From the NCBI GenBank assembly GCA_020740775.1, contig JAHEWK010000007.1, positions 1,550,001 through 1,614,000 on the forward strand: DNA of 64,000 nucleotides, in the 5' to 3' direction. The position numbers and the translations under genes were made by a program. Origin of the DNA: Ilyonectria destructans. Its lineage: Eukaryota; Ascomycota; Sordariomycetes; Hypocreales; Nectriaceae. The notes beneath the pieces are model-generated. The model was not told the DNA's origin and ran no database searches. It was given only the letters and a program-made list of their open reading frames with translations. Of the stretch, positions 33,905 to 50,669 are shown piece after piece (position 1 is the stretch's first letter; each line of letters begins with the position of its first letter).

Positions 33905-36900
33905 GGACTGGATTGTGGTGGACCCGGAGGCGGGTGAGCGAGAGCCCGTCACCAAAGGAATGCAGTATGTATGCTATTGGCCAGGACATCAGAGGCTTGG
34001 TGTTGGCGGGTGCCAGGTTATTGGCGTTTGGGGCGTACCGGGAATCGTTCTGTTACATAGTACAACGGAGGCTGATAAAGAGAAACCATGCTATGTTCCG
34101 TAGGCTAAAATTTGCGATAAGGAAGGGAAGTGATGCTGCAAGGGTGTGACTGGTATCTGCATGATGGAAAATTGCACCAGGTGACCTAGCAAGGGAAAAG
34201 GTGGCTATCATCAAGCTGTCTTTTACCTTAGCTCGACATGGAGAACATGTCTTGTGATGTGTATAACCCGTTCTGTCCCGCCACTCCCAGGTCTGAGCGG
34301 CTGCAGCTCACGGCTTTCATGTGAATAGAGTCGGGCCAGCGGGCATCGCGAGTGGTGCATCGCGAGTTAGCGCATTCATAACTGAGGTGGTGGATGAGGC
34401 CATATGACTTGGAGTAAGGCGCAGACGGGAGCCTCGGTCCCTGCTTTTTACAGTTGTGCAACCACCAGAGGCGAGCCTATCGGGGAGCAATGGCTGGCTA
34501 ATGAACCCTTGACCGGCCTCTTAGAGCGTTTTTTCGTGTAGGATATAAGACGGCCACACTAGTTTTGGGGCGCATTCCGTTACTTGAGCGACACGTGGGT
34601 GGGTGAGAGAAGATGGGGCTGTGCAAGGCCTGCCTTGGAAGTGAGGCTTCGTTCGGGGGGGTTTGGGTTGGTATAAGTGCGGATATGAAGATTGAAACGA
34701 GTCTCCAATACGACCAAGGAGCCTCGAGTTGGGACGGCACACAAGTGTGTCTATGTCCGGAATGCTCTGGAATGACGTCGGAACATGCTAGGACTGCATG
34801 AGACAAATATGCTGAGTGGCGATGCCGACGGCGACGGCGACGGCGATTCTGATTGAGGATGAAGCGGCACAGGCGGAGGTGATGTATATTTCCTGCTGGC
34901 AGTGACGTCAGGTCCAGTTTAGGGAACACCGAGTGCCGCAGATGCAGTTGAAGAGTCGCACTATGGTCGCTGGCGAGTTGAAGGTTGTAAGAGGATGCAC
35001 GGAAAATGGAAGATTTCAAGCCGGTGATAGAAACATGACATATGTTTCGATGTGTTCCGTGTTTGAGATCTGTTTGGTTTATTTCTAGCTCAAGGAATGG
35101 AGAGAGCAGAAAGACGGTACTTGGTACATGGAGGATGAGAGCATCGCTGTGTGGAACATGCCCTGACAGGGGATTTGTTTTAGTGGACTTAGAGGCGCCA
35201 TAGCCCTATGATCATGGTCCACTATCATCCCTTGATGGACGCTGGGGAGCAGTAAGCTTGTCTGGGCAACAACTCAAAGTTTGCGAGGCATGCCGGAATG
35301 GAATGACCGAGTAAACATGAAGAGACGAGAGACGGAGGAGATCGGACATGCGTCTTTGTCGTGCATTGCACAGAAGGGGTTAGGCATTTGAAATCCCTTC
35401 AAGTGGTTGCAGTTTCGGGGATGGGGGTGTTATCATGTATCTTTGATAAACAAGGTACCTCTGCTCAAATTGATGTCTCCCGAATCTGTGACTATCAGGC
35501 GCCGGCACCAATGTACTCTGGTTGCTGCTGTGACACTGGATAAGGTACAGCCAGACGGTAGCTCCAACGACCACTGCCGGATGCTGCGACGGCTGGCTGC
35601 TGTTGGCCACTGCTGGCTGCTTCTGCTGCTAGGGAATGTCCTAATCACAGCCCGTCCCTAGCGGCGTCCTTCCAATTGCATCAGGTTTGTTTGATGGTGG
35701 AGAGAAACGAGTCGGGTCCTTCCCACTTTCAAAATCTTGGCTCCAAAATCTTCTTCCTCCTCCTTCTCCAAATCGCCGTCCCCATCATTAAACTATCAAC
35801 CCATCTTTTGCCCCTTGTACATATTGTTCGTGGCAGGGTATTCTCTCGGCCATTGACGTCGACGGCCAATCCTCTCCTGGTGAGTCTCCTTGTTGTACCT
35901 CTGTGCTGCGACTCCTGTTTTGTCCCTCTCGATTGTCTGCGGACAAGAGCCTCATCATCCACCATCCCGATCCCCCTCTAGTGGCGCCGTTGTCGCAAAA
36001 GCCGCAAACGCCTCCCTGCCCCAATGCCCCAATTCCCATTGCCTCTCCGCTAAAAAGCGCGTCTTGCGGTACACTTTCGATGTATCGGGATGACTGGGGC
36101 CTGTCTCAGCCGCCTGGGCGTCTTCGGATCTCCAAGTAGGAAGGACATGGCATAGAAATGACATGTTCAGCGTCGCATCCGTTCCGTCACCACATCTACT
36201 ACCCTTTTCGTTTACTGCTTATTCCCCGAGCTCCCGGTTGGGTGCCGTCTGGGCGCCTCTATCTATTCCTTGCTCCTCGTCGTTGGATGCGCACAATTTT
36301 ATCATGCCCAAGCCCATTGCATGCAGACTGTTTGCACCGTCCCCATCACCATCCCCACATCCAAAGTCCCCCTCCAATCCGTCCACGCGAAGAACGCATC
36401 CCCTCTCCCCTTTGCCTCTCTGCCCGTACATCGCCTCTTTGACAGCTTGTCTTGTCTTAGCCCAGGTCGCATCTTTTGCGACGAGCTTCCCCGCTGTTCT
36501 ACCCTGTCTTTGCGCGGCAATCATGTCGACCAGCGCGTATTGTTGTTAAGCTGACGATTTGCGACAAGGGATCTCCGCTAGACTAAGCAAGCTACTAGCA
36601 CCCCGTCGACGACGGCTTCTTTTGGTGCCGTGCAGTAACTCAACTAACGACTCGTCCGACGAAACCGACGGGGCCCCGACCGCCCCTCCACCTCTTCCCC
36701 GTGCTCGCACTCCTTCTTCTCCTCATCACATTACACCAAGTCTCTGTTGCGATAGATCACGACCCGCCTGGAGCGCCAGCATAAACCATCAATCAACAAG
36801 TCAATCGATCGATCAATTCAGCGGCCCATTGTCCCTAGAAGGATTGCGCAGCCACATCGCAAGTTTCGACTTTTGCGACGCGACCACCATCGACGACAAC

Positions 36901-37203
36901 CGCCACCACGATCACCACCACTCTAACCAACGCCCAAGGCACAGTGGGTTGAATTCGATCATTGCGCCGCTACAAATCGTGAGCGAAACCAATCGAACCA
37001 GCACCGAATCGAATACTTATTAGCAGCCTGTGCTGTTTTCCCCTCCTTCACCCCACCTAGACAAAACCAGCAACACAGAGCCCGATTGCTGTGCTAGGAC
37101 GAGACGCTCGACGAGACGGTGCCGAGAGCGATACTATCGCTTAATTTCGCTTCGATCTTAAATATTTTATTGCGCGAGGACTCGCGACTGCAACACCACA
37201 GCC
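33905..37203. other. Intergenic region and probable SRPK leader, 3.3 kb
   Basis: The first part is the IWS1 3' region. From about 35.7 to 37.2 kb the plus strand is pyrimidine-rich (many CTCC, TTCC, CCAC strings), consistent with promoter and long 5' leader of the SRPK gene. Open frames in this part contain no domain and probably include upstream ORFs. No separate gene is supported. Confidence 0.5.
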
Positions 37204-41341
<4,138 letters not shown>

Positions 41342-42201
41342 ACGGCGGGATACGCTTCAAGAAGTCGCGGACAGAGACGAGCCGGACACCAAGGGTATCA
41401 AGAAGCACACATGGTGGGTCTCTCTTGGAGGACTTGCGCAGCTTGTTTGAATCTCGGTATCTTGGTCTTTTTGGGAGATACCTCTTGACCTGGTTATGTG
41501 TCCGAAGCGAAGAACAGCGCTGTCTGTCTTGTTACCTCTTGCTTGTTTTTTTGCTGTCTTGTTCAAGACCACTGTCACCTTCTTGAATTGTACGGGCAGA
41601 TACAAAGCCAGATATGCTGCCTGATTCTGATATATCGATGGGAAGCTTCTTTACTACAAGGGAATGACAAACAAGAGAGACAGCGGATGAGCACACTCCG
41701 AGAAGCAGATGCTATTCTCGGAGATAGCGGGATGGGGAAATCAAAGGGATATTGATTTTGGGATGGGATGGGATGCGAGGGCAGAAGCAAAGCTATAGAT
41801 AGACTATGCGGGCATGATTCTTTTTTGATACTGTTTTGATGACTCTCGTTTTATGATCTCGTGGGCATGTCTGCTACCTTTGCATGAGACAGATATGACG
41901 AGAAAGGGCACGCTATGGGGGATTGCATGTGACTTAAGAGACATGGGAGATGATGTCGCTGTCGGGAAGAGAGCTCCGAGTCTTTCGAAGGCGCCGAGTT
42001 GAAAAGGAGGGAGGCCTGACTAGACGATGGCAACCGTTTGGCTTTTTTGCTTCTGCGTTTAGTCGTTGATGGCGAAACTATCAAGGAAGTCAAAGAGAAT
42101 TATATAGCGTAGAAAGGATTCAAGATACATTCGACGCCAAAAGGTACCCGTACACGCTGCCAACGTCGTATGTTTTTCATTACATTCCGGTCCACTCAAG
42201 C
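41342..42201. other. Convergent 3' intergenic region, 860 bp
   Basis: SRPK (+) and lunapark (-) converge here. The stretch should hold both 3' untranslated regions; no gene is seen. Confidence 0.5.
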
Positions 42202-43469
42202 CTACTTCTTACCCTTACCCCGACGCTTCCTCACTGCCGCCGCGGGCCCATCGTTTGACTCCTGTTGCACCTCCTCTAAAATGTGCTCCTTGGCTACATC
42301 TACGACGTCATCACTCGACGCATCCTCCGCGTCATCATCGGTGGTATCCTCCTGCTTCACTGCAGCGTCCTGTGCAGCTTGACCTAGCACCTCGTTAACG
42401 ATGCGCTTGCCTTCGTCGAGCTCGCCGTTGAGGGCGCCACACGACATGCACTTCCATGGTCCCAGATCGGATAAGGTCTTGGTGCCTGGGGGGGCCTGGC
42501 CGTTGACGAGGCGGCAAGAGTGGCATATGAGAACGATGCGATTCTTGACGGCTGTCTCGTCATCGCCGAGGAGTACGTCAAAGATGCGATCATACCAATG
42601 CGGTTCCGAGGGGGTCGCGTTGTATTGCGGGTAACCCGTGGGTGGCGGAGGTGCCTGGCCGCTGGGGAAGGCGGAGGGCGCGAACTCGGCATTAGGAGCG
42701 AACTCGGCGCCGGGCTCCATCTGGTTCCGAGAGGGCACCGCGGGACCGTCTCTTCGTTGGATATTGGCCGTGGCAGGGGGCGGTATCCGAGTTCGGTTCG
42801 AGGCTGCTGGCGCAGCGTTGCTCTTCTTGCCCTTCTGCGGGTTGTCGTCGCCGTCACCATCGCCGGTTCCCTTCTTCTTGCCCTTAGGCTTACTCTCCTG
42901 CCCGCCGTACTTCTCGATCAGCTCCATGGTGGAGTCGTATTTGGTGGCATCCTTGAGCTTTTTGATCGTCTTTTCGCGCTCCTGCTGATATTCTTTAAGG
43001 TTGGCAGTCAGGCTCTCGATGCGGAATGTGTAGAAGGCGTCAAGGCTCGTGCGGGTCAGGTAGATGCTGCAATTCGGAAAGCGCACGTTAGTTAGGAGGC
43101 ACTAGGTCGGAAGACGGGATAGGCAAAAGGATATCATACAGGACAGGGCCTCCGACCAAGCCGGTCCACTCATAGGCACCGAGATTCTTGTATCCGATTA
43201 CGAGGAGCAGCACGATGGTATAGACGAGGTAGGCGAAAGACAGGTAGAGGGTCCAGAGGACTCGGGCGCGGCGGGAGCTGGAGCGAACACGATCGAGGAG
43301 AGCTTGAGTGTCGGTGATTTTGGTCGACAGGGTGGAGAGGGTCTTTTCGAATGAGGCGGTTGACGAATCGTCGCCCTGCGAGAGAGAGAGAGCTCCGTTA
43401 GCTACAGTATTCCTTGGGACTGGTCGCTTGCGTGTAAGAGTGACAAACCCTCCAGGGCCAGATGGCCAT
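42202..43469 (-). CDS. lnp1: Lunapark (ER three-way junction protein)
   Basis: Exons 43449-43469, 43140-43375 and 42202-43066 (minus strand) encode 373 residues. The 21-base first exon gives MAIWPWR. A coiled segment (~16-40) precedes two close membrane segments at ~46-69 (LYLSFAYLVYTIVLLLVIGY) and ~75-95 (split by intron 2), then another coiled coil (LKEYQQEREKTIKKL). A zinc ribbon at C267-x2-C270...C292-x2-C295 is the lunapark hallmark, and the C-terminus is acidic, then basic. Lunapark stabilises three-way junctions of tubular ER and interacts with reticulon/Yop1 and Sey1-type proteins. Donor GTTTGT in intron 1 is less common; CTAACTAAC before the second acceptor is strong. It is divergent from IMH1. 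Confidence 0.92.
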
Positions 43470-44533
43470 TTTGTAAAGTCAAAAGCGCAAGGCGCGGGGT
43501 CGCTGTGTGTTGCGTGGGCGTGTTGGGAAAAGAGAAGCTGTGGGAGTCTGTGTGTGACGACTTGCTGGAGAGCTGACGAAAAGGAAACGACAAATAGGAA
43601 CTCGGTACAAAGGAGGGGGATGAAGGGACCTAGGAAAGAACTGTAGCAAGGCAAGGAAAAAGACGATGATGAAGAAGAAGAAGGAGAAAAAGAAGAGCAC
43701 TGCCTAATGTAGGCGCTGTAAGGGTCCTGAATGAGCGTGGCCTTTTGTGCTAGGGGTGAATTGAAGTTGAAGTGAAGTAAGTGAAGTGAAGTGAGGTGAT
43801 GTGTTTGAAGTGCGAAAGTGCAGGTGTGCGCACAGCCTACGGTAGACGTGGATATACACAGTACCTAAGGTAGCTACTTTTTAGTGACCTCATCCAGGGA
43901 AGACACATGCGCACCTATGCAGGGCAGCTCCCCTCTGACCTGAAAGAGAGGGTCCGACAGGGAAGGAGGTACAGTACTGTACGTAGCACGCACAGCACAC
44001 CCACTTCAGCTGTGAGCGTCAAGCCACACCTGACAAGGTTAGGTTCCATCCCTCCTCCCTCCCTCCTCCCCTATAATCCACTGCGACAGCCACTGTGACA
44101 GCCACTGTGAGCACTAGCCACAGGGGACGGAATCCTTCCAGGTGCCAACAATCCTCCTCGCACAGCCCGGCAGCCGGCTATTACATGCTACAGTACCTAC
44201 CTACCCTGGCGGCTGCTGATCTGCTCGCTCGTCCGGAATTATTACCTGGTGGTACGTACGTGTACGTATCCAATCCGTCTTGAACGAACGAACCCATCTC
44301 CTTTCCCTATTCCCTCTCATTAATCCCAAAATCCTCGCCACGAGCGCCATGCGCGTGCTCTTTCGAGCTATTTCCATTTCCTGCAACTCTTGATTTCTAT
44401 TCAGTTGCTTTCCCTTCTTTCGTTTGCGCTGCATGCGCTCGCCCACCTCGCCTTTCATCCCCAACGACGACGAGACGCTACGATTGCAACGTAAGCTTCA
44501 CGAGGCTGTGACCTTCCAAGGAGAGCCGCCATA
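43470..44533. promoter_or_regulatory. Divergent promoter between lunapark and golgin IMH1
   Basis: The 1064 bp between the two start codons must hold both promoters. It includes GAAGTGAAGT-type short repeats near 43760-43800, two copies of ACAGCCACTGTG near 44085-44110, and a TACGTACGTGTACGTA palindromic cluster near 44253-44268. A pyrimidine-rich tract (44290-44460) precedes IMH1. Confidence 0.6.
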
Positions 44534-47500
44534 ATGTTGCAAGTCAGTCTATATCACTCCTGTTCCCTTCCCACAGTAGCTACGAGCCAGTAACTAATGC
44601 GACCTCGCTACAGCGATTCCGAGGCGTAATCGACCGCACCATCGCCGAGGAGCAGGCCCGTCAGAACCCTGAATCCTCCTCACTATCCCGATCCGCTTCT
44701 ACCTCGTCGCGTAAGGGCGATGCCTCGCCTGCTAGGAGATCCCGTGCTAAGAAGCAATCCTCCGATGTTGCTGATGCTGCGCCCAACCCCGATCCCGCTG
44801 TCTTTGAGGCCGCCTTCGTGATCGACGACAGCGACGAGCCGAGCCGATCTGGCACCCCGAAACCCCCCTTAGACAAGGACTCAACCGATGAGAAGTCTTC
44901 TGCCCAATCCAATGGCTCAGGCGACAAGAGTTCGGAGGCTCGATCTGCCAAGAAAGATCCTACGAACGACAAGACGCAAGATGCCCCTGGAGACGCTTCC
45001 GCCGCTGCTTCTAAGAAGCCCGACTCTGGTGCTTCCACGCCGGCTGCAGAAATAACTCCAGATATTAGACAGAGGCTGCGCAAGCTGGAGAAGCTCGAGG
45101 CTACGTATCCAGGTAAGGAAGCACACCTGGTACAGTCTATAAAACAGAGGCTGATGACCACTATTTAGAGCTCCTACGATCCTACCGAGTAGCCCATCGA
45201 CGTGCTACCGCCATCGAACCCTTCGAAAAGGCCCTCCGCGAGAATACCCCCTTGACCTCCATCGCCGACCCCGACTCCTTGATCGAGTACCTAAATCAGC
45301 TGAACCAGCGCGGTGATATGGTCATGCAGGAACTCAAGCGAGTGACCACAGAAAAGGACGAACTTCAGAAGAAGCATGACAAGGTCGAGGAGAAGGCCAA
45401 GAAACTGGAGGAGGAGCTCGAGACTGTCAAGGCTGGCGAAAAGGACGACGCCGAGAAGCACAAGGACGGCCAGGACGACAAGACTGAAGATATCACCGAG
45501 AAGGTCAAGTCCCCTGTCGCATCCGTCATGGGCATGTTCTCGCCAAAGCAGAAAGCGCAAAAGTCCTTCAGCGAACCTACCCCAGACAAGGAGGACAGCG
45601 GGGACCTCTTCTCCTACGAGGATGAGGTGCCCCAGCTCCAGGCCGAGGTCGCCTCCAAGTCGGAGGAGATTGACAAGCTCAAGAACGAGGTCGAGATCCT
45701 GCAAAATGAGTTGTCGACCGTCAAGGAGAACAGCGCTGGCCTAGTTGAGAGCCTCGAGAATGCCACCCGCGAGCTCAGCGAATCCCGCGACTCTTCGGCT
45801 ACCCAGGAGTCTCTGCAAACTCAACTCGATGCCCGGAACAAGGAGATCACGAACCTGAACAAGCGCTTGAGCGAGGCACGAACCCAGCTGAAGCAGCTCG
45901 AGGAGGACAAAGATTCGCAAGAGTCCAAAGTTAAGGAGGCTGAGGCTTCGTTGGCTACTTCGGACAAGCGAGCGAGCGAGCTCGATGCTGAGCTGACCAA
46001 GGCTTCCAACGCGAAGACAATTTCTAAGAAACTCATCGACGATCTCAACGCCCAAATTGAGGTCCTGAGGAAGCACAAGTCCGAAAGCCAGACAAAGCTC
46101 GACGAACTGACTAAGAAGTTGGAGTCTCAGCCCGCTCCCACCACAGCCCCTGCGGTGGCAGTTCCTACTTCTCAGCCCATAGCTGCCGCATCCACACCCG
46201 GTGCTGGTGGTTCTAAGAAGAAGAACAAGAAGAAGAAGGGCAAGGGGGGCGCTGGAGGAGCCTCAGCTCCAGCTCCTGAGGAGTCGCGGGCTCAGACTCC
46301 TGAGCCGGCACAAGAGACCCCTGATGAGGGACCTGGAACTGCTGCGCTCGAGGCTGAGATTTCTAAGCTCAAGGAGGAGGTGGCCGAGAAGGATGGTCAG
46401 ATCGAGCGCCTGGCCAAGAGGCGCAAGACGGAAGAGGATCTGCGAGAGGAGATTGAGTCGCTGCAAGAGAACCTGATTGCCGTTGGCCAAGATCACGTCG
46501 AGGCCAAGCAGAAGATTAAGGAACTCGAAGCTGAGAAGGTGGATTTGAAGTCGCAGATCGCCGAGCTCGAGAAGAAGATGACCTCGTCTGCCTCGAATGC
46601 GAAGGCAAGTTCGAAGTTGCAGAGCGAGATGGGTGCTATTCAGCGCGAGTACGAGGACCTCAAAGACAAGACGGCTACACTGCAGGCCGACCTCGGCGCC
46701 GCGCAGCAGCTGGCACAGAACCGCTACAAGGACCTCACAGACCTGCGCGAGGTGCTGCAAAAGGCGCAACCGGAGCTGAGGAGCCTGCGCCAGGAGTCAG
46801 CTACGCTCAAGACTACTAAGGAGGAGCTGGCGGCCAAGGCCAAGGAACTCAAGGATATGGAGAAGCGGGAGAAGGACCTCAAGAGGGACCTTACCCGCGC
46901 CCAGCAGATCTCGTCGGACCGCGAGACGGAGATCAAGGGCCTGCAGGAGCGCCTGACGACCGAGACGAACACCAAACTCCGTCTCGAGGACGCCCAACGC
47001 GTATCTGGACGCGACATCCGCCGGGCCGAAGCCGACAAGGTCGAGTTGAGCGCCAAAGCAGAGAAGATGGAGCGGGAGCTCCAGGGAGTGCAGGAGGAGT
47101 TGACTAAGCTACGACCGCGAGTCAAGGAGCTCGAGGAGCAGCTGCACAAGCTGAAGCGCGAGAAGACGGCCATGCAGGAGGAGGTAGACTTTAAGGGGCA
47201 GCAGTACACCAATGCCCAGGGTCTCCTAAGCAGCATGCGCGACCAGACCGCTGAAATGTCGGTACAGCTCAAGGAGTCTAAGTCGCAAGCGGAGTCTCTC
47301 GAGGAGGAGTTGGCTGAGGTACAGCGACTGCTTCAGGAGCGCACGCGCGAGGGCGAGACGATGCGACGTCTACTAGCAGATGTGGACGAGCGCGCCGACA
47401 ACAAGGTGCGAGACATGCGGGCGCGGATGGAGGCAGCCATTGAGGAGCGCGACCGCATTGAGGACGAGTCGAGCACACTGGGGCGGCGCAAGGCCCGTGA

Positions 47501-48161
47501 GACGGAGGACCTGAAGCAGAAGGTGCGCGACCTCGAGCGCGAAATCAAGACGCTGGGCAACGAGCGCGACGAGCTGGAGCAGCGTGAGAAGGAGTGGCGA
47601 CGCCGGCGCGAAGAGCTCGAGTCGGTCGAGGAGAAGGCCGAGGCGGAGACGGCGGAGATGCGCACGACGGTGTCGCAACTGCGCACCGCGCTCGACGCAT
47701 CCGAGAACCAGGTGCGCGATGTCGAGAAGCAGCGCGCCGAGCTGCGACGCATGCTGGACGAGGCCCGCGTCCGCTACGAGAAGCTGTCTAAAGACCTCAA
47801 GGCGGCTCAGACCAAGCTCGTGGCCAGCTCCAGCCGGAGCTCCTTCGACTCGGTCCGCAGCGGGGCCAACGGGTCGCCGGCCAGCGGCAGCAGTGGAAGC
47901 GGTGCCCCGGAGACGCTCTACCTCAAGACGATCCTGCTGCAGTTCCTGGAGCAGAAGGACAGCAAGCTACGGGCACAACTGGTCCCGGTGCTGGGAAAGC
48001 TGCTGCGATTCGACAAGTAAGTCACCCCTATTCCCTTGCTCGTCCTAGACGGTGCTACCTAACCCCCTGGTTGTGGAAAATGACACAAGCTGACTGAGCT
48101 GCTCTGCAGAGCCGACGAACAAAAGTGGCAGAAGGCGGTCCAGCACATCAATGTGCAGTAG
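44534..48161 (+). CDS. imh1: Golgin IMH1, GRIP-domain coiled-coil protein
   Basis: Exons 44534-44542, 44614-45112, 45169-48016 and 48110-48161 encode 1135 residues. The first coding exon is only nine bases (MLQ) and joins RFRGVIDRTIAEEQ, the usual N-terminus of fungal IMH1-like golgins. A Ser/Ala/Lys-rich low-complexity part (to ~165) precedes long coiled coils (~165-1040) broken by a basic GGSKKKNKKKKGKGG linker near 500. The C-terminal GRIP domain (ETLYLKTILLQFLEQKDSKLRAQL, LVPVLGKLLRFDK, then ADEQKWQKAV across the last intron) should bind the Arl1 GTPase at the trans-Golgi and tether endosome-derived vesicles. All three joins keep frame. The first donor is GTCAGT. Divergent from lunapark. 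Confidence 0.9.
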
Positions 48162-50669
48162 TGGTGAGCAAGGATACGGTTTTGGATAGCCAGCCAGCCA
48201 ACCAACAGATGGATCCTCTGGGCCATCGGCGAGTATGGCAGTACGCGTGTGTGCGGACGGTGTAGAATTACTGTGAGATAGCAAGGGAACTGAAGAAAGG
48301 CCCCGAGATCGGTTCCATCGAGGACGACTACATGCGGCGATAGACGGGAGATTTAGGAACGAAATGGTGGGACAGCGATAGTTTCTACACCCACATCTTA
48401 CTCATATAATCACATCCCATCCCATCCCTTGTCTTCGTATTCCACTCAAGGAAGGATTCCGGGAACTATATCGCTTGCTGCGGTGCCCGTTAATAGTATT
48501 CAATCGACGCATTGCGTGAGGTTTTGCGTAGGAGCCGGCACTTTGAATCAGTTTCCCACCCCCCAACTTCAACGAGCAACCCAAAACAAGACATGTTTAG
48601 CATATCGTGAGGCATCAGTATAATGATAGGCAGCGGCGAATCCGCCAGCTTTCTGTGAGAGAATCTAGTCAATCTCAGACAGGGTAACTCTGGTAAAGTA
48701 CGGTGCATCCTGGTCAACAATGCCGTCATCGCGAGCGCGTCGCTGCAATCTGGGAGTAAGATGCAGTCCGGGAGTAAGACGGCCGCGGAGATGCGGCGCA
48801 ACATGTTTGAGGACGAGAAGAGCACGCTCCTTCATAGCGGCTACGTTCCTGCCGATGCTGCAGAATAGCAACGAGCCACACGAGGGATGGTCGGGCAGGC
48901 ACCGTCACTAACATCAATCAAACCGGGAAAGCACCACCCGAGCGTACACTGCCTCTGAGGGGACGCAAGCCACACTCCCACAAAGCTCAAGCCACAATGC
49001 AACCCAGTCCCTCGGTAAAGCCAAGGTCAAGACAAGCTCGAAAAAAAACAAACGTCGTCTCCACGACACTCGCTTCCTCCCTTCTCTTGGGCCCCGTTTC
49101 GTTCCCCACCGAATCTAAACCCCGTCTGTCGAACCTCTCACCGAAGAACCCATACCCTTGCCCCTCCTGCTTCACCTCTCCCACACACTCTCTTGGCTCC
49201 CGCCTATGTACCCATCCGCTGAGCTCCCGCCGGACAGTACATCTCGCACCCACCCTTCATTCAGTGTTCTAGAAAGAAACGCTACATTAGCTTCCACCTC
49301 GGCCAACACATCCCTCCCCTTCTTAGAGCTGATTGATAACCCCCCCCCCCCCCTGGCTGGTCTGCTGCATCGCTCCCGCATCCTGCGAGCGGCAACGCCC
49401 GCCGTCAGCATCCTGGGTCCCGGGTCTCGAGGCACGCTTAACCTCTAGAGGCAGCGAGTCGATTCGTAGGGCTGAATTGGCCATGTGTGATGCTTCGTGG
49501 TGATGCGCATCTCTGCTCTACTCTACTCATCAGCTGCGAGCTGTTGGCGCGAGTTCTTTACCTACCCGAGCCCATTCGGCAATGTTCGGCTACTGGTCTG
49601 TCGGAACGGGCTTCTATCACCGCCACACAAGATCACGTTCACACGTCCAGTAGCTTGCAAATGATTTCTCAACTTCAGAATATATCCATTCCGTCACCAG
49701 TCTACCTAAGAAGTGGCCTTTCAATGCGTGGCTGTCGGCCTCGGGCCAGCGGGTTGTGCCACCGACCCTCCAATGGCCCCTAGCAGAGCGGGCCCTTTGC
49801 CCACGCATTGTCAATTCATCCCAAGACGACTTGAACAAGACCTGAATCAGGTCCGGGTCCTCCTTCATGGAGAGACCATCCACGACTCCCGCGGTCAAAT
49901 CCAGCCGCTCGATCAACCTCTTGCCCAATCCAGGGGAACAAACGGCTTTGCTCTCTCTCCGCTGATTGACCCAGCGAGGGTGCCGTGACTATAAACAAAA
50001 CGCCATACATGCATGCACCGTCCCGCCATGCCCATATCCTCGAGTCCAAAAAACCTCTCGTCCAATATAGGATTCCGAGGGCAAGGAGCAAAGTGTAAAA
50101 GGGGAAAAGGAAAAAGAAAAGGGTGGAGTGGTGTGACGTGATCGCATAGGGGGTCAGGTGTATATCGCACTCCGGGTATCATGGTAGTAATCCCTTATGC
50201 TCTGGTGTATCGTTCAAGAACTGTGCCGTGATGCCAAGTAGTGCCCGTGGTGTCATGCAAAAGCAGGGAAATAAATGTGAAAAAAGGGGAACCGGGAACA
50301 GAAAGTAGTCAAGACCATAAACTGTAAAACCGCTAACGATGACCATGACCAGTAAAAAAGGGGTAGAAACTTAGAGAAAGCCCAACGGGAGGCCAAATTG
50401 CTCGAGCCATTCTTGCGTCCCTGGTGGAGGGGAAAACAAGTAACAGAAGTGAGACGTCGTATAACAAATCGCTAGATGCAATGGAGTTCGCCGTATTCGT
50501 AAAGGAGAATAAAAAAGTCGTAAGTAGAGTTGCGTCCCATCAGGAACTTCGGATGAGTTGATGAAGGTAAGATTTATGAGGGTGTGCCGTATCAGAAGAC
50601 GTGAAGCATATCCAGTGCCTCATCGTTTAAAGATTGGCCGGTAGAGGAAGGTGCGTGTGACCATCGCTT
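48162..50669. other. Convergent intergenic region, 2.5 kb
   Basis: IMH1 (+) and the SWIRM protein (-) converge on this stretch. It contains no recognisable gene. A run of 14 C at 49340-49353 may be a slippage site or an assembly weak point. Confidence 0.5.
49340..49353. repeat. Poly-C run of 14
   Basis: Fourteen consecutive C residues in non-coding sequence. The true length may differ, because such runs are hard to sequence. Confidence 0.9.

Noticed and set aside
34498..35019. Minus-strand frame of 173 codons between IWS1 and SRPK
   Set aside because: Arg-run and mixed composition with no domain; probably chance within intergenic DNA.
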